Shown: one piece after another, positions 5,521-6,669 of the stretch
Position numbering within the stretch: position 1 is the first letter of the stretch
How the letters are laid out: the number at the start of each line of letters is the position of its first letter
Source of the DNA: an uncultured Synergistia bacterium
GTDB taxonomy: Bacteria > Eremiobacterota > SpSt-956 > JAKJGF01
DNA: 6,669 nt
Direction of reading: 5' to 3'
NCBI GenBank assembly: GCA_937888925.1
Contig: CALARM010000698.1
Location: 1-6,669, forward strand
The notes under the pieces: generated by a model
The model's database searches: none
Seen by the model: the letters and a program-made list of their open reading frames with translations, nothing else
Told to the model about the DNA's origin: nothing
Made by a program: the position numbers and the translations under genes

Positions 5521-6669
5521 ATGAATATTTTATTTATAAGTAATGGTTACGGGGAAGACAGTGTTTCTGCTCTGTTAATAAAAGAGCTCAGAGAAAAAAA
5601 ATTTTTTAATATAAAAATTCTTCCTCTTGTGGGAAAAGGTGAGATTTTTGATTTTTCTGATATACTTGGTTCACCGGTAAATCTTCCGAGCGGAGGACTT
5701 ATAAATAACAATCTGTCTGCTCTCATTAAAGATATTAAGGCAGGGCTTTTAGCGTTAACTCTGAAACAGATTGATATTCTGAGAAAGAGTTCTTTTGATT
5801 TAATCGTATGTGTCGGAGACAGATATCCTGTTATACTGGCAGGTCTTTTTACCTGTAGCCCTTTGATTTTTGTGGCTGTTGCCCAGTCTGTTCATGTCAG
5901 AGGTTATTCATTGTTTGAAAGATTACTTATGAAAGGTCGGGTTAATATGGTTTTCCCAAGAGATGCAGAAACAGCCATATATCTTAATGAAACTGGTATT
6001 TTATCCGAATTTGTCGGAAATCCCATGATGGATACCTTCCCGATTTTACCATGTAATATAGATATTCCGCCCTGTGCCGGAGTGATAACAATACTTCCGG
6101 GAAGCCGTTCCGAAATATGGTATAATTTAAAAATTTCTCTTTCCGTATGCAGGAAAATTTATGCTCTTAACAGAGAAATTATATTTTTAATGGCTCTTTC
6201 TCAGAGGGTTTTACCGGGAGAATTTTATGAATATATTTTGAAAGAAGGGTGGAGCTTTTCAGAAGATAAAGATGCAGTAAACCTTGTACACGGTGATGGC
6301 ACTGAAGTAAAAATGTCTCAAAAATATTTCGGCTATATGATAGACAGAGCAGACGCAGTTCTCGGCCTTGGAGGAACGGCAAACGAACAGGCTGCCGGCC
6401 TCGGGAAACCTGTTGTTACCTTCTGGTCTCCCGAAAGACAGGTAAGGCCTTCTTTTATAAAACATCAGAAATCACTTCTCGGCGATGCTCTTATTATTGT
6501 TTCTCCTGAACCTGAGATTATAGCGGAAAAGTTGCTGGAACTCCTTAGAAATCCTTTAAAGGCACATGAGCTCGGACAGATTGGTTCTACCAGAATGGGA
6601 GGCATAGGAGGAGGAAATAAAATAGTTGATTATATTATAGAATTTGCAGAACATCTCAGGAAGGATAAT
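5521..6669 (+). CDS. Lipid-A-disaccharide synthase-related protein, paralogue B (3' end cut by window)
   Basis: An open frame of 383 codons from ATG 5521 to the last base with no stop, so the gene continues past the window. At the length of paralogue A (376) it must be almost complete. Motifs are FISNGYGED (5-13), FPRDAETAIYLNETGI then VGNPMMD, ILPGSR (191-196), and GLGGTANEQAAGLGKP with G285-T286 and E289, at the same residue numbers as in paralogue A. The two are clearly tandem duplicates, but diverged. B has VAVAQS where A has IGTAKS, and its C-terminal tail contains a glycine-rich MGGIGGGNK that A lacks. Both should be cytoplasmic nucleotide-sugar-dependent transferases. No Shine-Dalgarno lies before the ATG; the 61-base gap carries the direct repeat instead. 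Function is inferred from the family and lipid A gene context only. Confidence 0.86.
   Translation, partial: MNILFISNGYGEDSVSALLIKELREKKFFNIKILPLVGKGEIFDFSDILGSPVNLPSGGLINNNLSALIKDIKAGLLALTLKQIDILRKSSFDLIVCVGDRYPVILAGLFTCSPLIFVAVAQSVHVRGYSLFERLLMKGRVNMVFPRDAETAIYLNETGILSEFVGNPMMDTFPILPCNIDIPPCAGVITILPGSRSEIWYNLKISLSVCRKIYALNREIIFLMALSQRVLPGEFYEYILKEGWSFSEDKDAVNLVHGDGTEVKMSQKYFGYMIDRADAVLGLGGTANEQAAGLGKPVVTFWSPERQVRPSFIKHQKSLLGDALIIVSPEPEIIAEKLLELLRNPLKAHELGQIGSTRMGGIGGGNKIVDYIIEFAEHLRKDN

Overview
The window is an AT-rich piece of chromosome from a diderm (outer-membrane) bacterium. It carries seven genes, all on the + strand, and six of them look like part of a lipid A / LPS-type envelope cluster. 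The organism cannot be named from the sequence. An unmistakable LpxD shows it makes or modifies lipid A. The low GC, the lack of clear Shine-Dalgarno sites before most genes and the unusual LpxB-like enzymes suggest a deep-branching or poorly cultured diderm lineage rather than a proteobacterium; this is inference.

Block 1 (1-3642) reads as one operon. It holds lpxD (5' end cut by the window edge), a divergent LpxB-like glycosyltransferase overlapping it by 17 bases, an integral-membrane methyltransferase of the ICMT/PEMT fold, and a cytoplasmic single-domain metallophosphoesterase of the UshA/5'-nucleotidase family with an altered catalytic dyad. The last two genes are separated by a GC-rich tandem heptamer array lying where a ribosome binding site would be expected.

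The intergenic stretch 3643-3963 has no gene. It holds a weak terminator-like hairpin, two larger stem-loops sharing a 9-base motif, a strand able to pair with two alternative partners, a good sigma70-type promoter, and a leader with a 13-base dyad. It precedes a 93-residue coiled-coil protein (3964-4245), the only gene here with a strong Shine-Dalgarno site.

Block 2 (4329-6669) holds two tandem paralogues of the 'lipid-A-disaccharide synthase-related' family. The second runs off the window without a stop.

Working model (inference): LpxD makes UDP-2,3-diacylglucosamine. The UshA-like phosphoesterase may release lipid X and UMP, the step done elsewhere by LpxH, LpxI or LpxG. One or more of the three LpxB-like proteins may form the disaccharide. 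The ICMT-like protein may methylate the product, as LmtA does for Leptospira lipid A. No lpxH, lpxI, lpxA, lpxC or canonical lpxB is visible in the window, but it is small and they may lie outside it.
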